From JAOUJD01 sp963841815 (GTDB lineage: Bacteria > Pseudomonadota > Gammaproteobacteria > Burkholderiales > Burkholderiaceae_F), in contig CAWJEE010000016.1 of assembly GCA_963841815.1 (NCBI GenBank), forward strand, positions 62,001 to 126,000: 64,000 bases of DNA. The letters run 5' to 3'. Position 1 is the first letter of the stretch, and every line of letters starts with the position of its first letter. The translations under genes and the position numbers were made by a program. Positions 44,536 to 53,869 of this stretch are shown here, one piece after another. The notes under the pieces were generated by a model. That model was not told the DNA's origin, did no database searches, and saw only the letters and a list, made by a program, of their open reading frames with translations.

Positions 44536-46353
44536 ATGTCCTCTCGCTCCAGGCACCCAGCCACGGCGGCGCTTCGCTGCGCCCGTCAGGCCTGGAAACT
44601 CCAGTACGCCGACTCGGTGCGCTCCCAGGCGCTCGCCGAGCAAGCCCTCATCCGGGCGCTTGCCCGCGGCGACGTCGAGGCCGAAGGCTGGGCGCGCCTG
44701 ACGCTGGGGCACTACCGGCTTCGCTACGAGTCCCCGGCCGAAGCGTTGGTCGAACTGAAGGCCGCCCAGGCCTGCTTCAACTCCTGCGGCGATCGCCGCG
44801 GTGAAATCATGTCGCAGGTGGCCCAGGCGCGCTGCCACTGGCGCCAGGGCCAGGTGCTGGAGCCGCTCAGCCGCGTGATGGTCCTGCGCAATGAGGGCAT
44901 GCAGGTACTGAACGCCGAAGAGCGCAGCATGATGTTGAACGTCATCGCGGGTTGCCATTCGTCCCGAGGCGATTCGCCCGAGGCGTTTGCATACCTCTAC
45001 CAGGCACTGCGTGAATCGCACGCGTCGCGCGGACACGGCTTCGATGTCGTCCTGCTCTGCAATCTCGCCCACGAGCTGCTGCAGCTCGGCGACTACTACG
45101 AGGCGCTGAAGTACATCGACGAAGGCATCGAGCGCTGCCGGCGCATGTCGAACAAGCACCTGCTCGGGGTGCTGCTGCTGAACCGGGTGCTCTGCCTGAC
45201 CGACCTCGACCGGCCGGAGGAGGCGATGGACGAGGTGGCGCGGCTGTCGGAACTGCTCGGCGAAACGGCGCGCGCGGACAGCGTGGAAGCCTGCGCGGTG
45301 ATGGCCCTCGCGACGTTGCGCGCGGGCCGCGTCGAAGAGGCGGCCCGCCTTTGCGAGACCGCCGAGACAGCGGTCACCGAGGAGACGCTGGCCGAAGAAG
45401 CGCTCGCGCTGATCATCGCCCATGCGGAGGTGCTGCGCACGCGGGGTGAAATGCAAGCGGCGATCGCCGTGCTCGACGGGGCGGAGCCGCTGCCGGCGGA
45501 AGCCCTCACGCTGCGCGCGCGCTGCCTGTTCTTCCAGACTCGCGCAGCCGCCCTGGAGGCCTGCGGAGATGCCGAACGCGCGCTGGTGGACCTGCGGCAC
45601 TGGCAATCTCTGCATCAGGACCGGGCGCTGATGGCTTCGAAGGGCCGCTATCAGGCTGCCTCCCTGCAGACCGAACTGCTGCGACTGCAAAAGCAGCGCG
45701 ACGAGAGCGAGGCGCGGCGGCGGGCGAGCGAGCGGGCGAAGGCCGAGCTCGAGGAGATCAACGGCAAGCTGTCGCAGAAGGTGCGCGAGGTCGAGTCCCT
45801 GCAGGCGGCCCTGCAGGACCAGGCGGTGCGCGACTTCCTGACCGGCCTCTACAACCGCCGCTACCTGAACGACGCATTGCCGCCGATGCTGGCGCTCGCG
45901 CAGCGGCACGACGAGCCGCTCGCGGTGGCGGTGATCGACCTGGACCACTTCAAGGAAGTCAACGACGAATACGGCCACGCCGCCGGCGATCGCGTGCTGG
46001 CGACCTTCGGCAAGCTGCTGCGGGCGCGCATGCGCCGCAGCGACATCGCGTGCCGCTATGGCGGCGAGGAGTTCTGCGTGCTGATGCCTCGCACCTCGGC
46101 ACTCGTCGCGCGGGCCAAGCTCGAGCAGATTCTCAGGGCATGGCGCGCGATCCGTTTCGACCTCGGCGGAAAGCTGCTGACCGGGGCCAGCTTTTCCGTC
46201 GGCATCGCCGAGTCGACGACGACGCCCGGCAACGCCGAAACCCTGCTGAACGCTGCCGACGATTGCGCGCTGCTTGCCAAGCGCAAGGGCCGCGGCCGGG
46301 TGATGGTTCGGGTGCCGCCGACGCCGGTGGCCGAGAGCGAACTCACTCCTTGA
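44536..46353 (+). CDS. Diguanylate cyclase with TPR-like N-terminal domain
   Basis: A 605-residue cytosolic GGDEF protein. Residues ~1-370 form helical TPR-like repeats (ALAEQALIRALARGDVEAEGWARLTLG; FAYLYQALRES; YYEALKYIDEGIERC). A coiled coil (~380-430, LLRLQKQRDESEARRRASERAKAELEE) leads into the GGDEF domain, with RYGGEEF near residue 510 and the RxxD inhibitory I-site five residues before it (RRSD). An active, feedback-inhibited cyclase is expected. TPR-GGDEF proteins couple protein partners to c-di-GMP output. It closes the redox-kinase group; its 3' end overlaps the convergent sugar kinase. Confidence 0.92.
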   Translation: MSSRSRHPATAALRCARQAWKLQYADSVRSQALAEQALIRALARGDVEAEGWARLTLGHYRLRYESPAEALVELKAAQACFNSCGDRRGEIMSQVAQARCHWRQGQVLEPLSRVMVLRNEGMQVLNAEERSMMLNVIAGCHSSRGDSPEAFAYLYQALRESHASRGHGFDVVLLCNLAHELLQLGDYYEALKYIDEGIERCRRMSNKHLLGVLLLNRVLCLTDLDRPEEAMDEVARLSELLGETARADSVEACAVMALATLRAGRVEEAARLCETAETAVTEETLAEEALALIIAHAEVLRTRGEMQAAIAVLDGAEPLPAEALTLRARCLFFQTRAAALEACGDAERALVDLRHWQSLHQDRALMASKGRYQAASLQTELLRLQKQRDESEARRRASERAKAELEEINGKLSQKVREVESLQAALQDQAVRDFLTGLYNRRYLNDALPPMLALAQRHDEPLAVAVIDLDHFKEVNDEYGHAAGDRVLATFGKLLRARMRRSDIACRYGGEEFCVLMPRTSALVARAKLEQILRAWRAIRFDLGGKLLTGASFSVGIAESTTTPGNAETLLNAADDCALLAKRKGRGRVMVRVPPTPVAESELTP

Positions 46354-47287
46354 CCTGAACGGGAGCGGCCACCCCGCGCTGCTCCGCCCACCACCGCTCG
46401 AATTCCTCCCGTCGCGGGATGCTCGCGCGGCCGCCGAACCGCGTGCACTTCAGCGCCGCAACGGCCGACGCGAACTCGATCGCTTCCCGCGTTTTGCGGC
46501 CTTCGGCCAGCGCGAGGGCCATCGCGCCATGCCAGGTGTCGCCGGCCGCCAACGTGTCGACCGCCTTGACGCGGGGTGATGCCATGGTGTGCATCCGGTC
46601 GCCGTCGAACCACATCACGCCGGCGGAGCCGAGCGTCACGCCGGTCACCGCATTGCGGCCGCCGAACACTCGGGGGAGCGCCTGTTCGGGCAGTCCGTAG
46701 CCGAAGCTCGCGAGCATCGGCTGCGAGAAGAACGGGTGCGTGCACTGCTGCGCGGTGCCCAGGACCTGCGGCGGATCGCCGCCGTCGCCGTCGAACACGC
46801 TCGACAGGTTGCGCTGCGCTGCCGCTTCGAACAGTCGTTGCGCGCCCGTCGGCCAGCGGGTGTCGGCCAGCACGGCGTCCGCCTCCGCCACCCGCTCGAC
46901 CGGCAGCCACGAAGCGTCGGGCGGATACCCCTGGGGCTGCGCCGAGACGGCCAGGCGCTCGCCGTGCGAGTCGATCAGGATGCTCGCGATCTTGGTCCGG
47001 AATCCCGCGAGCCGGCGCACCCCGGACACGTCGATGCCTTCGTGCGTCAGCAGCCACAGGACTTCATCCCCGGTCTGGTCGTCGCCGACGCGGCCCCAGT
47101 AGATTGCCCGGCCGCCGAGGCGCTGCACCGCGACCGCCGCGTTGGCGCCCATGCCGCCGCCCGTCTCGATGAAGTCGCGCGCCGTGATCTTCGCGGAAGG
47201 AAGCTTCACCTCGTCGACGAGAAAGATGTGGTCGATGGTCGCGGATCCGCCGACGCAGATCACGCACGGGGTCTTGTCTCGCTTCAC
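46343..47287 (-). CDS. PfkB-family carbohydrate kinase
   Basis: A 314-residue ribokinase-fold kinase. The substrate-binding GG motif is TGGGMGANAAVAVQRLGG, and the ATP/catalytic motif is DTLAAGDTWHGAMALALAEG with the catalytic Asp in AAGD. Sequence alone does not fix the sugar. GTG at 47287 was chosen because the family N-terminus (VICVGGSATIDHI) begins there; no good ribosome-binding site is seen. It overlaps the GGDEF gene end tail-to-tail by 11 bases. Confidence 0.88.
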   Translation of the reverse strand: MKRDKTPCVICVGGSATIDHIFLVDEVKLPSAKITARDFIETGGGMGANAAVAVQRLGGRAIYWGRVGDDQTGDEVLWLLTHEGIDVSGVRRLAGFRTKIASILIDSHGERLAVSAQPQGYPPDASWLPVERVAEADAVLADTRWPTGAQRLFEAAAQRNLSSVFDGDGGDPPQVLGTAQQCTHPFFSQPMLASFGYGLPEQALPRVFGGRNAVTGVTLGSAGVMWFDGDRMHTMASPRVKAVDTLAAGDTWHGAMALALAEGRKTREAIEFASAVAALKCTRFGGRASIPRREEFERWWAEQRGVAAPVQVKE

Positions 47288-47517
47288 GGGAAGGGTCGTC
47301 GCTGGTTGGGTGTTCGATCGGCAGGCAGGGCGTCCGGCAGGCTCCGCACGCGTGCCTGCGCCGCCGTCGTGATGCCTTCGCGCCACGGTACGCCCATTCC
47401 GTCCTGTTTTGCTGGAGCGGGCACGAACCCGCCGCTAACATCGCCTCCCCCTCGTCGTCGACGTCGGCGACGCCTGTGCTGGCCGGTTCCGGCACGACTT
47501 CACAAACAGTTGCAGCG

Positions 47518-48852
47518 ATGACCACCGTCGATGCGGCCGGGGTCCTTCGTCGCGTTCGCGCACGGCTGACCCTGGCTCCCAACGATCTGTTGCGCGACGC
47601 CGTGTACCGGCGCCTGTGGATCTCGATCCTGACCGCCTCCTTCGGCGCGCAGGTGACCATGCTCGCCCTGCCGCTGACGGCGGCCGTGCTGCTGCACGCC
47701 ACGCCGACGCAGATGGGCGTCCTGACGGCGATGGAGATCGTGCCTTTCGTGCTGTTCTCGCTGCCTTCGGGGGTGTGGCTCGATCGGGTGCGCAAGCTGC
47801 CCGTCTACGTGTACGGCGAGATCTTCATCGCGATCGCGGTCGCGACCGTCCCGCTCGCGTGGTGGATGGGCTGGCTGACGATGGATTGGTTGTACGTCGT
47901 GGGCTTCCTGATCGGCACGGTCTATACGACGGCGGGAAGCGCTGCGCAGATCGTCCTGACCCAGGTGGTGGCGCGCGAGCGGCTGGTGGAGGCGCACGCG
48001 AAGAACGCGCTCGCTTCGTCGACCGCCGAGGTCGCCGGGCCGGGCGCCGCGGGCGTGCTGATCAAGATCGCCGGAGCGCCGCTCGCGCTGCTCGCCGACG
48101 CCGTCCTGCTGCTGGTCTCGGCCGCGATCCTGCGCGGCCTGCGTGTGAAGGAGCACGTGGAGCCGGTACGGCACCCGTTCTGGCCGGCGCTGCGCGACGG
48201 GCTGGACTTCGTGCGCGGCAACCGGCTGCTGGTGACGATGGCGGTCGCCGTGGGCGTCTGGCAGATGTGCCACCACGCCGCCATCGTCGTGCAGATCCTG
48301 TTCGCGACCCGTGTGCTCGGACTGTCCGAACGCGCCGTCGGTCTCAGCTACGTGGCGCTCGGTGTCGGCACCATCGCCGCCAGCATCGTCGGCCATCGGC
48401 TCACGCGCCGCATCGGACCGGGACCGGCGCTGGTGACCGGCTTCGCGGTGTGCGGTGCCGGCTGGCTGCTGCTGGCGGCGATGCCGGCCAACGCCTTCGG
48501 CGTCGCGGGCTTTGCCCTGATGCTGTTCATGTTCGGCATGGGCGCGGTGTTCCTGTTCATCAACTTCCTCGCGCTGCGCCAGGCCGTGACGCCGGCGCCG
48601 CTGCTCGGACGCATGACGAGCACGATGCGCTGGCTGATCCTGTTGCCGGCCGGACCCGGCGCGCTGATCGGAGGCTGGCTCGGCGAGCACGCGGGGTTGC
48701 GGGCAGCACTCGTGTTCGCCGGCACAACGGCACTTGCGTTGGCGCTCGTGGCGTGGCACCAGCCGATCATCCGGGCGACCCGCGCGCTGCCGAAGCTGCA
48801 CGAAGACGCGCCGGGTATCGGGCCCGGCGCGTCTTCTACTTCGGCCGCGTGA
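47518..48852 (+). CDS. Major facilitator superfamily transporter
   Basis: A 444-residue MFS permease of the EntS/multidrug-efflux-like kind with about twelve helices. Motifs: LPSGVWLDRVRKLPVYVYGEI (the conserved loop 2-3 G-x-x-x-D-R/K), VVARERLVEAHAKNALASSTAEVAGPGAAGVLI, and LLPAGPGALIGGWLGEHAG. ATG at 47518 was preferred to 47476. The last codons contain a strong hairpin (48802-48836). Substrate unknown. It is divergent from the PfkB gene. Confidence 0.88.
   Translation: MTTVDAAGVLRRVRARLTLAPNDLLRDAVYRRLWISILTASFGAQVTMLALPLTAAVLLHATPTQMGVLTAMEIVPFVLFSLPSGVWLDRVRKLPVYVYGEIFIAIAVATVPLAWWMGWLTMDWLYVVGFLIGTVYTTAGSAAQIVLTQVVARERLVEAHAKNALASSTAEVAGPGAAGVLIKIAGAPLALLADAVLLLVSAAILRGLRVKEHVEPVRHPFWPALRDGLDFVRGNRLLVTMAVAVGVWQMCHHAAIVVQILFATRVLGLSERAVGLSYVALGVGTIAASIVGHRLTRRIGPGPALVTGFAVCGAGWLLLAAMPANAFGVAGFALMLFMFGMGAVFLFINFLALRQAVTPAPLLGRMTSTMRWLILLPAGPGALIGGWLGEHAGLRAALVFAGTTALALALVAWHQPIIRATRALPKLHEDAPGIGPGASSTSAA
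48802..48836 (+). terminator. Hairpin inside the 3' end of the MFS gene
   Basis: Perfect 14-bp stem GAAGACGCGCCGGG/CCCGGCGCGTCTTC with loop TATCGGG, ending 14 bases before the MFS stop and lacking a good T-tract. It may terminate transcription in either direction, as the neighbouring gene is convergent. Confidence 0.5.
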
Positions 48853-48900
48853 ACCCTGACGCGCGGCTGGAGGTGGCGCGTTGCCGGCCGCGGCGTGGCG

Positions 48901-49752
48901 TCATCGCTTGACGATGACCACCTCGAGATACTCGCCGGGCACGACCAGCGATTCCTTTCCGCCGACATTCATCCGTTCCAGCAGCGTCGCGATGTCGGCG
49001 GCGAGCCGCGTCCGGTCGTCTGCATCGAGCGCCGCGAAGGCCTTGTGCGTCGGACCGTAGTAGTCACGGAAGACCTGCAGCCAGTGCGCAGGCGAGCGAT
49101 AGCGGAAGTTGAAGTTCTTCCGCACGCAGCGAATGTCGGCGGCCTGTGGGCCGAAGAGTTCGACGAGATGCGGCTCCGCGCCCCACAGGGCGGGCGAGCG
49201 CAGCCCGGCAGGAGGCGGAACGTAGGCGCCGATCACCTTGAACAGCTGGCCGATGAAGCCTTCCGGGGTCCAGTTCGCCAGGCCGATGCGGCCGCCGCCG
49301 CGGGTGACGCGCAACATCTCGCTTGCCGTGCGAGCGTGGTCCGGCGCGAACATTGCGCCGTAGGTCGAGAGCACGACGTCGAAGCTGGCGTCGGCAAACG
49401 GCAAGTCCTCGACGTCGGCGACCTGGAAGTCGATCTTCAGCCGGTCTGCGCGCGCGCGATCGCGGCCGCGCTCGAGCAGCGCCGGCACGTAGTCCGTGGA
49501 CGTGACGTCGGCGAAGCGACGGGCCGCGGCGAGCGTGGCGTTGCCGTTGCCCGCCGCGACGTCGAGCACGCGCTCGCCGGCACGCACGTCGACCGCTTCG
49601 GCGAGTGACTCGCCGACGATCTGCAGCGTGATGCCGACGACCGAGAAGTCGCCGCTGGCCCACGTTGCCTGCTGGCGCTGCTTGATGGCCTTCAAGTCGA
49701 TCGATGGTTGCGCGGGTGTGCGGACGGGAGTCCGCTCCTGAACGGTGGGCAT
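48901..49752 (-). CDS. SAM-dependent methyltransferase (class I)
   Basis: A 283-residue class I methyltransferase: AdoMet motif VLDVAAGNGNATLAAARR, acidic DYVPALLERGRDRA, IDFQVADVEDLPFADASFDVVLSTYGAMFAPD and the post-motif region GGRIGLANWTPEGFIGQ. The arrangement resembles UbiE/COQ5-like small-molecule methyltransferases. The gene faces an AraC-type regulator across a ~410-bp gap. Substrate unknown. Confidence 0.9.
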   Translation of the reverse strand: MPTVQERTPVRTPAQPSIDLKAIKQRQQATWASGDFSVVGITLQIVGESLAEAVDVRAGERVLDVAAGNGNATLAAARRFADVTSTDYVPALLERGRDRARADRLKIDFQVADVEDLPFADASFDVVLSTYGAMFAPDHARTASEMLRVTRGGGRIGLANWTPEGFIGQLFKVIGAYVPPPAGLRSPALWGAEPHLVELFGPQAADIRCVRKNFNFRYRSPAHWLQVFRDYYGPTHKAFAALDADDRTRLAADIATLLERMNVGGKESLVVPGEYLEVVIVKR

Positions 49753-50164
49753 GGTGTCTTTCCTTTGCTTTCGGTTGGAAGGGATGCGTCGTGCGCGTCG
49801 ACGTTCGGGAGAAGGACTTCCCGCTCTCGATCAACCCTCGATCGGCGTGCCAAATGCGCGGTAAGGAAGAGCGCGTAGGCCAGGCCGATCTCTGGAGTCG
49901 CTCGAAGCTTTGAAGACGAGCGCTGCGACGGATCGAAGTCTTTGCCTCCGCGCGGCGCCGCGCTTCACTCGGCGTCGTCTCGATTTGGCCGATCGTCCTG
50001 ATCCGTTCCGCGTGCCGGGAGAGTCCTGACCGGATGTCCTGCCGGCTTGCCCGATGCGCCGTGGCGCCTCGATCCCACTAGGCAGGCGCGCCTCGCCCGA
50101 TGATGATTCGGCGGAACAGGCTTCGGGCCGCGGCCCGGATCGGCGCGGCCGAATGGAGGCAGGG
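49753..50164. other. 412-bp intergenic region without recognised gene
   Basis: Lies between the divergent methyltransferase and AraC genes. The open frames here (for example a minus-strand frame at 49831-50178) are arginine-rich and look like shadows. The region presumably holds both promoters and AraC binding sites, but I cannot point to a clear repeat. Confidence 0.5.
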
Positions 50165-51175
50165 ATGACCGCAGACACGCTGTCCGACGTCCTGCGTCTC
50201 GTGCGTTTGCACGGCGCGCTGTTCTTCTACGTCACCGGCAGCAACCAATGGGTCGCCGAAGCGCCACCGGTACGCGACATCGCGGGGGCGGTGATGCCGG
50301 GTTCCGAGCACGTGATGGAGTATCACGTCGTTGTTGCTGGGGACTGCTGGGCCGGCCTCGTCGGCGAGGCGCCGGTGCGCCTTTCGGCCGGCGACGTGCT
50401 CGTGTTTCCCCATGGAGATGGCCACGTGATGTCCAGCGCGCCCGGCCTGCGAGCGGACCCGCTGGTCAGCTGGTATCACGAGATGGTGCTCGATGCGCTG
50501 CCGCTGCGCGTCGCGTATGACGGCACCAGCCCGCCTTCTCTGGAGCCGCCCCGCGGCGAGCCGGCGACGACGCTGGTGTGCGGTTTTCTGGGCTGCGACG
50601 TGCGGCCCTTCAACCCGCTGGTTGCCACGCTGCCGCGGATGCTGCTGATTCGCGGCAGCGAGGGCGGCGAGTGGATCGCGCAACTGATGCGCCACGCGGT
50701 GTCGGAATCCGCCGCGCGCCGGCCGGGCGCGGACGCGATGCTCTCGCGGATGAGCGAGATGATGTTCGTCGAGGCGGTGCGCCGGTACGTCGACTCGCTG
50801 CCGGAAGAAAGCGCGGGCTGGCTGGCCGGATTGCGCGACCGCTACGTAGGGCGCGCGCTGACGCTGCTGCATGCGCGCCCGTCGGACCCGTGGACAGTGG
50901 ACACGCTGGGCAGCCAGGTCGGCCTTTCGCGTTCGGCGCTGCACGAGCGCTTCGTCCGCTTTGTCGGTCACGCGCCGATGCAGTACCTGACCAACTGGCG
51001 GATGCAGCTTGCGTCCGGCCTGCTGCGCAACACCAACTCGACGGTCGCGTCGATTGCGCTCGAGGTCGGATACGACTCGGAGGCGGCGTTCGCGCGGGCG
51101 TTCAAGCGCAGCGTCGGATCGCCGCCGGCGGCCTGGAGGCGCGGCCTGCGGGACGCCGTGCCGCTGCCCCGTTAA
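50165..51175 (+). CDS. AraC-family transcriptional regulator (cupin sensor)
   Basis: A 336-residue regulator. The N-terminal cupin_6-like domain (VMEYHVVVAGDCWAGL; LSAGDVLVFPHGDGHVM) is followed by two helix-turn-helix motifs (WTVDTLGSQVGLSRSALHERFVRFVGHAPMQYL; TVASIALEVGYDSEAAFARAFKRSVGSPPAAWR). The start at 50165 has GGAGG upstream. The divergent methyltransferase and the convergent quinone reductase are candidate targets. Confidence 0.93.
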   Translation: MTADTLSDVLRLVRLHGALFFYVTGSNQWVAEAPPVRDIAGAVMPGSEHVMEYHVVVAGDCWAGLVGEAPVRLSAGDVLVFPHGDGHVMSSAPGLRADPLVSWYHEMVLDALPLRVAYDGTSPPSLEPPRGEPATTLVCGFLGCDVRPFNPLVATLPRMLLIRGSEGGEWIAQLMRHAVSESAARRPGADAMLSRMSEMMFVEAVRRYVDSLPEESAGWLAGLRDRYVGRALTLLHARPSDPWTVDTLGSQVGLSRSALHERFVRFVGHAPMQYLTNWRMQLASGLLRNTNSTVASIALEVGYDSEAAFARAFKRSVGSPPAAWRRGLRDAVPLPR

Positions 51176-52118
51176 TCGAGCGAGACGACCAGCTTGCCGC
51201 GCACGTGTCCTGCACGGGAGTGCGCCAGCGCCTGCGCCGCGTCGCCCAACGCGAACGCGCGCTCGACCACGACCCGCAGGCTGCCAGCGGCGACTTGCCG
51301 CATCAGCGCTTCGAGATCGGCGCCGTCCAGCTTGAGCATCAGCACCTGCCGCTTGCCGCGCCGGAGCAGGTTGAGCACTGTGTCGAGCATGACCTGCGGA
51401 AAGCGCGGCGTGGTGGCGACCTGGTGGCCGTCGGGCGCGAGCAGCGCCTTCAGGTCGGACGACGTCAGTGTCGTCGCGCAGTCGAGCACGGCGTCGAAGG
51501 GGCCGCCCCAGGTGGCCACGGGGGCGGCGCGATCGACCACGCGATCCGGGCCGAGGGACTGCAGCAGCGGGTGGCTGGCCACGCTGCCGGTCGCCGTCAC
51601 CGTTCCGCCGAGGTTGCGCGCGATCTGCACCGCGAGGTGCCCGACGCCACCCGACGCGCCGTGAACCAGCACGCGCGCGCCAGGGCCGATCTTGCCATCC
51701 GGCACATCTGCAGCGCGGAGAGTCCGGCGACCGGGAGCGCGGCGGCCTGGTCGAGCGGGACCTGGTCCGGCACCACGACGAGCAGGTGCGCGGGCACCAG
51801 GGCGTATTGCGCGATCGATCCGGGTGGGCGCTGGAACGCCGGGATCAGGCCGGCGACGCGCGTGCCATGCGCGAACTGAGCGGCGCCGCGGCCGGCGTCA
51901 TGCACCTCGCCGGCGAGGTCGAATCCGACCCCGCAGGGCGGACGCGCCTTTGACATCCATTTGTAGTGCCCCTCGACCAGCTTCCAGTCCAGCGGGTTGA
52001 CGCCGGCGTAGCGCACGTGCACACACACGTCCTCGCCCGCCGGCCTCGGAAGGCGCAACTCCTCGACTCCCACGCTTGTCTCGACCGGCCCGTAGGCCCG
52101 CTGCACGAGTGCACGCAC
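51172..52118 (-). pseudogene. Zinc-type alcohol dehydrogenase / quinone oxidoreductase, frame broken once
   Basis: NADPH-dependent medium-chain reductase of the QOR type. The N-terminal GroES-like half (VCVHVRYAGVNPLDWKLVEGHYKW; GSIAQYALVPAHLLVVVPD) ends at PVAGLSALQM near 51708. The Rossmann half resumes in another frame (GARVLVHGASGGVGHLAVQIA) to the stop at 51172. The shift equals a net +2 (two insertions or one deletion). Restored, it has ~314 residues. GTG at 52118 is the likely start. It is convergent with the AraC gene, sharing stop bases. Confidence 0.85.
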
Positions 52119-52322
52119 TTCGCCCCCAGATCCAGAACGGCTGGAGCCGAGGATGCCCCAAATGGGCGGACTGCGTCGAGGCGGAGTAGTGCGGACGAGC
52201 ACGGGAGCAGGCGCGCTCGGCCGTGTCGCGCGCCTCACATCGACCACGGCCCCGCGGCATCCAGCGTTCCGGCCGCACCGACCCGCGGCCCTACACTGCG
52301 CCGGATTTCGCTCCCGCACGCC

Positions 52323-53267
52323 GTGAACGCCTTCCTGCAACTCGTCGAGCTGTCCGCGCCGCTGTTCGCGCTCGTGCTCGTGGGCTACCTCATCGGAGTT
52401 TCCGGGCGGTGGCCGGTCTCGTACAGCGAGGCGCTGTCGAAGTTCCTGTTCGCCGTGCCGCTGCCGGCGCTGCTGTTCCGGCTGATGAGCGACCTGTCGA
52501 AGCTTCCGCCGGTCGATGCGCGCGTGCTCGTCGCGTTCTTTGGCGGCTGCCTCGTCGTGTTCGTGGCGGCGCGCGTGGCCGGCCTGCTCGTGTACGGCCT
52601 CGACGGCGTCGGCCAGTCGGTGTTCGCCCTCGGCGGGATCTTCTCGAACAACGTGTTCCTCGGCATCCCGCTGGCCAAGGCGGCGCTCGGCGAAGCGGCG
52701 ATGCCGTCGATCGGCCTCGTGCTCGTGTTCAACTCGCTGACGCTGTGGATGCTCGCCACCGTATCGGTCGAGTGGGCCCGCCACGGGGAACTGTCGCTCA
52801 CGGGGTTCGGCAACACGGTGCGGAGCGTGCTGACGAACCCGATCGTCGCGTCGATCCTCGCCGGCGCGGCGTTCGGACTCACCGGCTGGACCCTGCCCGC
52901 TTTCGTCGACGTGCCGCTCGCGCTGCTGGCGCAGCCGGCGATTCCGCTGTCGCTCGTAGTGCTCGGCATGGGCCTCGCGCAGTACGGGGTGAGGAGCGGC
53001 TGGCGGATCGCGACGGGAATCGCGGCGATGAAGCTCGTCGGCCAGCCGCTGGCGGTGTGGGCGATCGCGTGGGCCGTGGGCCTGCCGCCGCTCGAAACGC
53101 AGGCGGTCGTGCTGTTGGCCGCGCTGCCGGTCGGCATCAACGTCTACCTGATGGCGCGCGAATTCAATGCGATCGAGGGTCCGGTGGCCACCAGCATGCT
53201 GCTGTCGACGCTGCTGGCGGCCGTCACGGCACCCTTCACGCTGTTCCTGCTGGGCGCGGGCCGCTGA
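52323..53267 (+). CDS. AEC-family auxin efflux carrier-like transporter
   Basis: A 314-residue membrane protein with about ten helices in two repeats, typical of AEC transporters such as MdcF/YfdV-type carriers. Motifs: SEALSKFLFAVPLPALLFRLM, FALGGIFSNNVFLGIPLAKAALG and SLVVLGMGLAQYG. Substrates in characterised members are organic acids. GTG at 52323 gives the family N-terminus (NAFLQLVELSAPLFALVLVGYLIG); no good ribosome-binding site is seen. It is divergent from the quinone reductase. Confidence 0.9.
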   Translation: MNAFLQLVELSAPLFALVLVGYLIGVSGRWPVSYSEALSKFLFAVPLPALLFRLMSDLSKLPPVDARVLVAFFGGCLVVFVAARVAGLLVYGLDGVGQSVFALGGIFSNNVFLGIPLAKAALGEAAMPSIGLVLVFNSLTLWMLATVSVEWARHGELSLTGFGNTVRSVLTNPIVASILAGAAFGLTGWTLPAFVDVPLALLAQPAIPLSLVVLGMGLAQYGVRSGWRIATGIAAMKLVGQPLAVWAIAWAVGLPPLETQAVVLLAALPVGINVYLMAREFNAIEGPVATSMLLSTLLAAVTAPFTLFLLGAGR

Positions 53268-53328
53268 TCGCGGTCAGGCGAAGCCGCTGACCAACCAGAG
53301 TTTCCCCGGCGTCAAGGACTGTCCGGAA

Positions 53329-53742
53329 CTACTTCGCGAACAGGCGCGACGGATCGGCGAAGGCCTTGAACTCGAGCGCGTTGCCGCTCGGGTCGAGGAA
53401 GAACATCGTCGCCTGCTCGCCGACCTCGCCCTTGAACCGGATGTGCGGTTCGATGATGAACTTCACCCCCTGGTCGCGCAGGCGGCGCGCGAGCGCATCC
53501 CACTCCTGCATCGACAGCACGACGCCGAAGTGCCGCACCGGCACGTCGTCGCCGTCGACCTCGCTGGTGCGGCGGTGGCCGACCTCGTCCGGCGCGAGGT
53601 GCGCGACGATCTGGTGGCCATACAGGTTGAAGTCGATCCAGGCGTCGGACGAGCGCCCTTCCGGGCAGCCGAGCAGGCCGCCGTAGAACTCGCGCGCGGA
53701 TTCGAGGGAGGCAACGGGAAACGCGAGGTGAAACGGGTGCAT
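53329..53742 (-). CDS. VOC family protein (glyoxalase-like)
   Basis: A 137-residue vicinal-oxygen-chelate protein: MHPFHLAFPVASLESAREFYGGLLGCPEGR, HFGVVLSMQEWDALARRLRDQGV and TMFFLDPSGNALEFKAF, with metal-site positions His/Glu at the usual ends of strands. Homologues are annotated as glyoxalases or dioxygenase-like proteins of unknown substrate. Confidence 0.9.
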   Translation of the reverse strand: MHPFHLAFPVASLESAREFYGGLLGCPEGRSSDAWIDFNLYGHQIVAHLAPDEVGHRRTSEVDGDDVPVRHFGVVLSMQEWDALARRLRDQGVKFIIEPHIRFKGEVGEQATMFFLDPSGNALEFKAFADPSRLFAK

Positions 53743-53869
53743 GGGCGGACAGCCTGGAGGCGACGGGAGCGAAGGGCGAAATTGTGGCAGATGGCGTGCC
53801 CTCGCCTTCGTGCCGCGGGCTGGACGACGCAGCGCGAAGACCGCGAGACCGCGTGCGACCGCGGAACGA

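Noticed and set aside
49831..50178. Minus-strand 115-residue open frame in the 412-bp gap
   Set aside because: Arg/Ser-rich composition, overlap with the AraC start, and no ribosome-binding site or recognisable motif.
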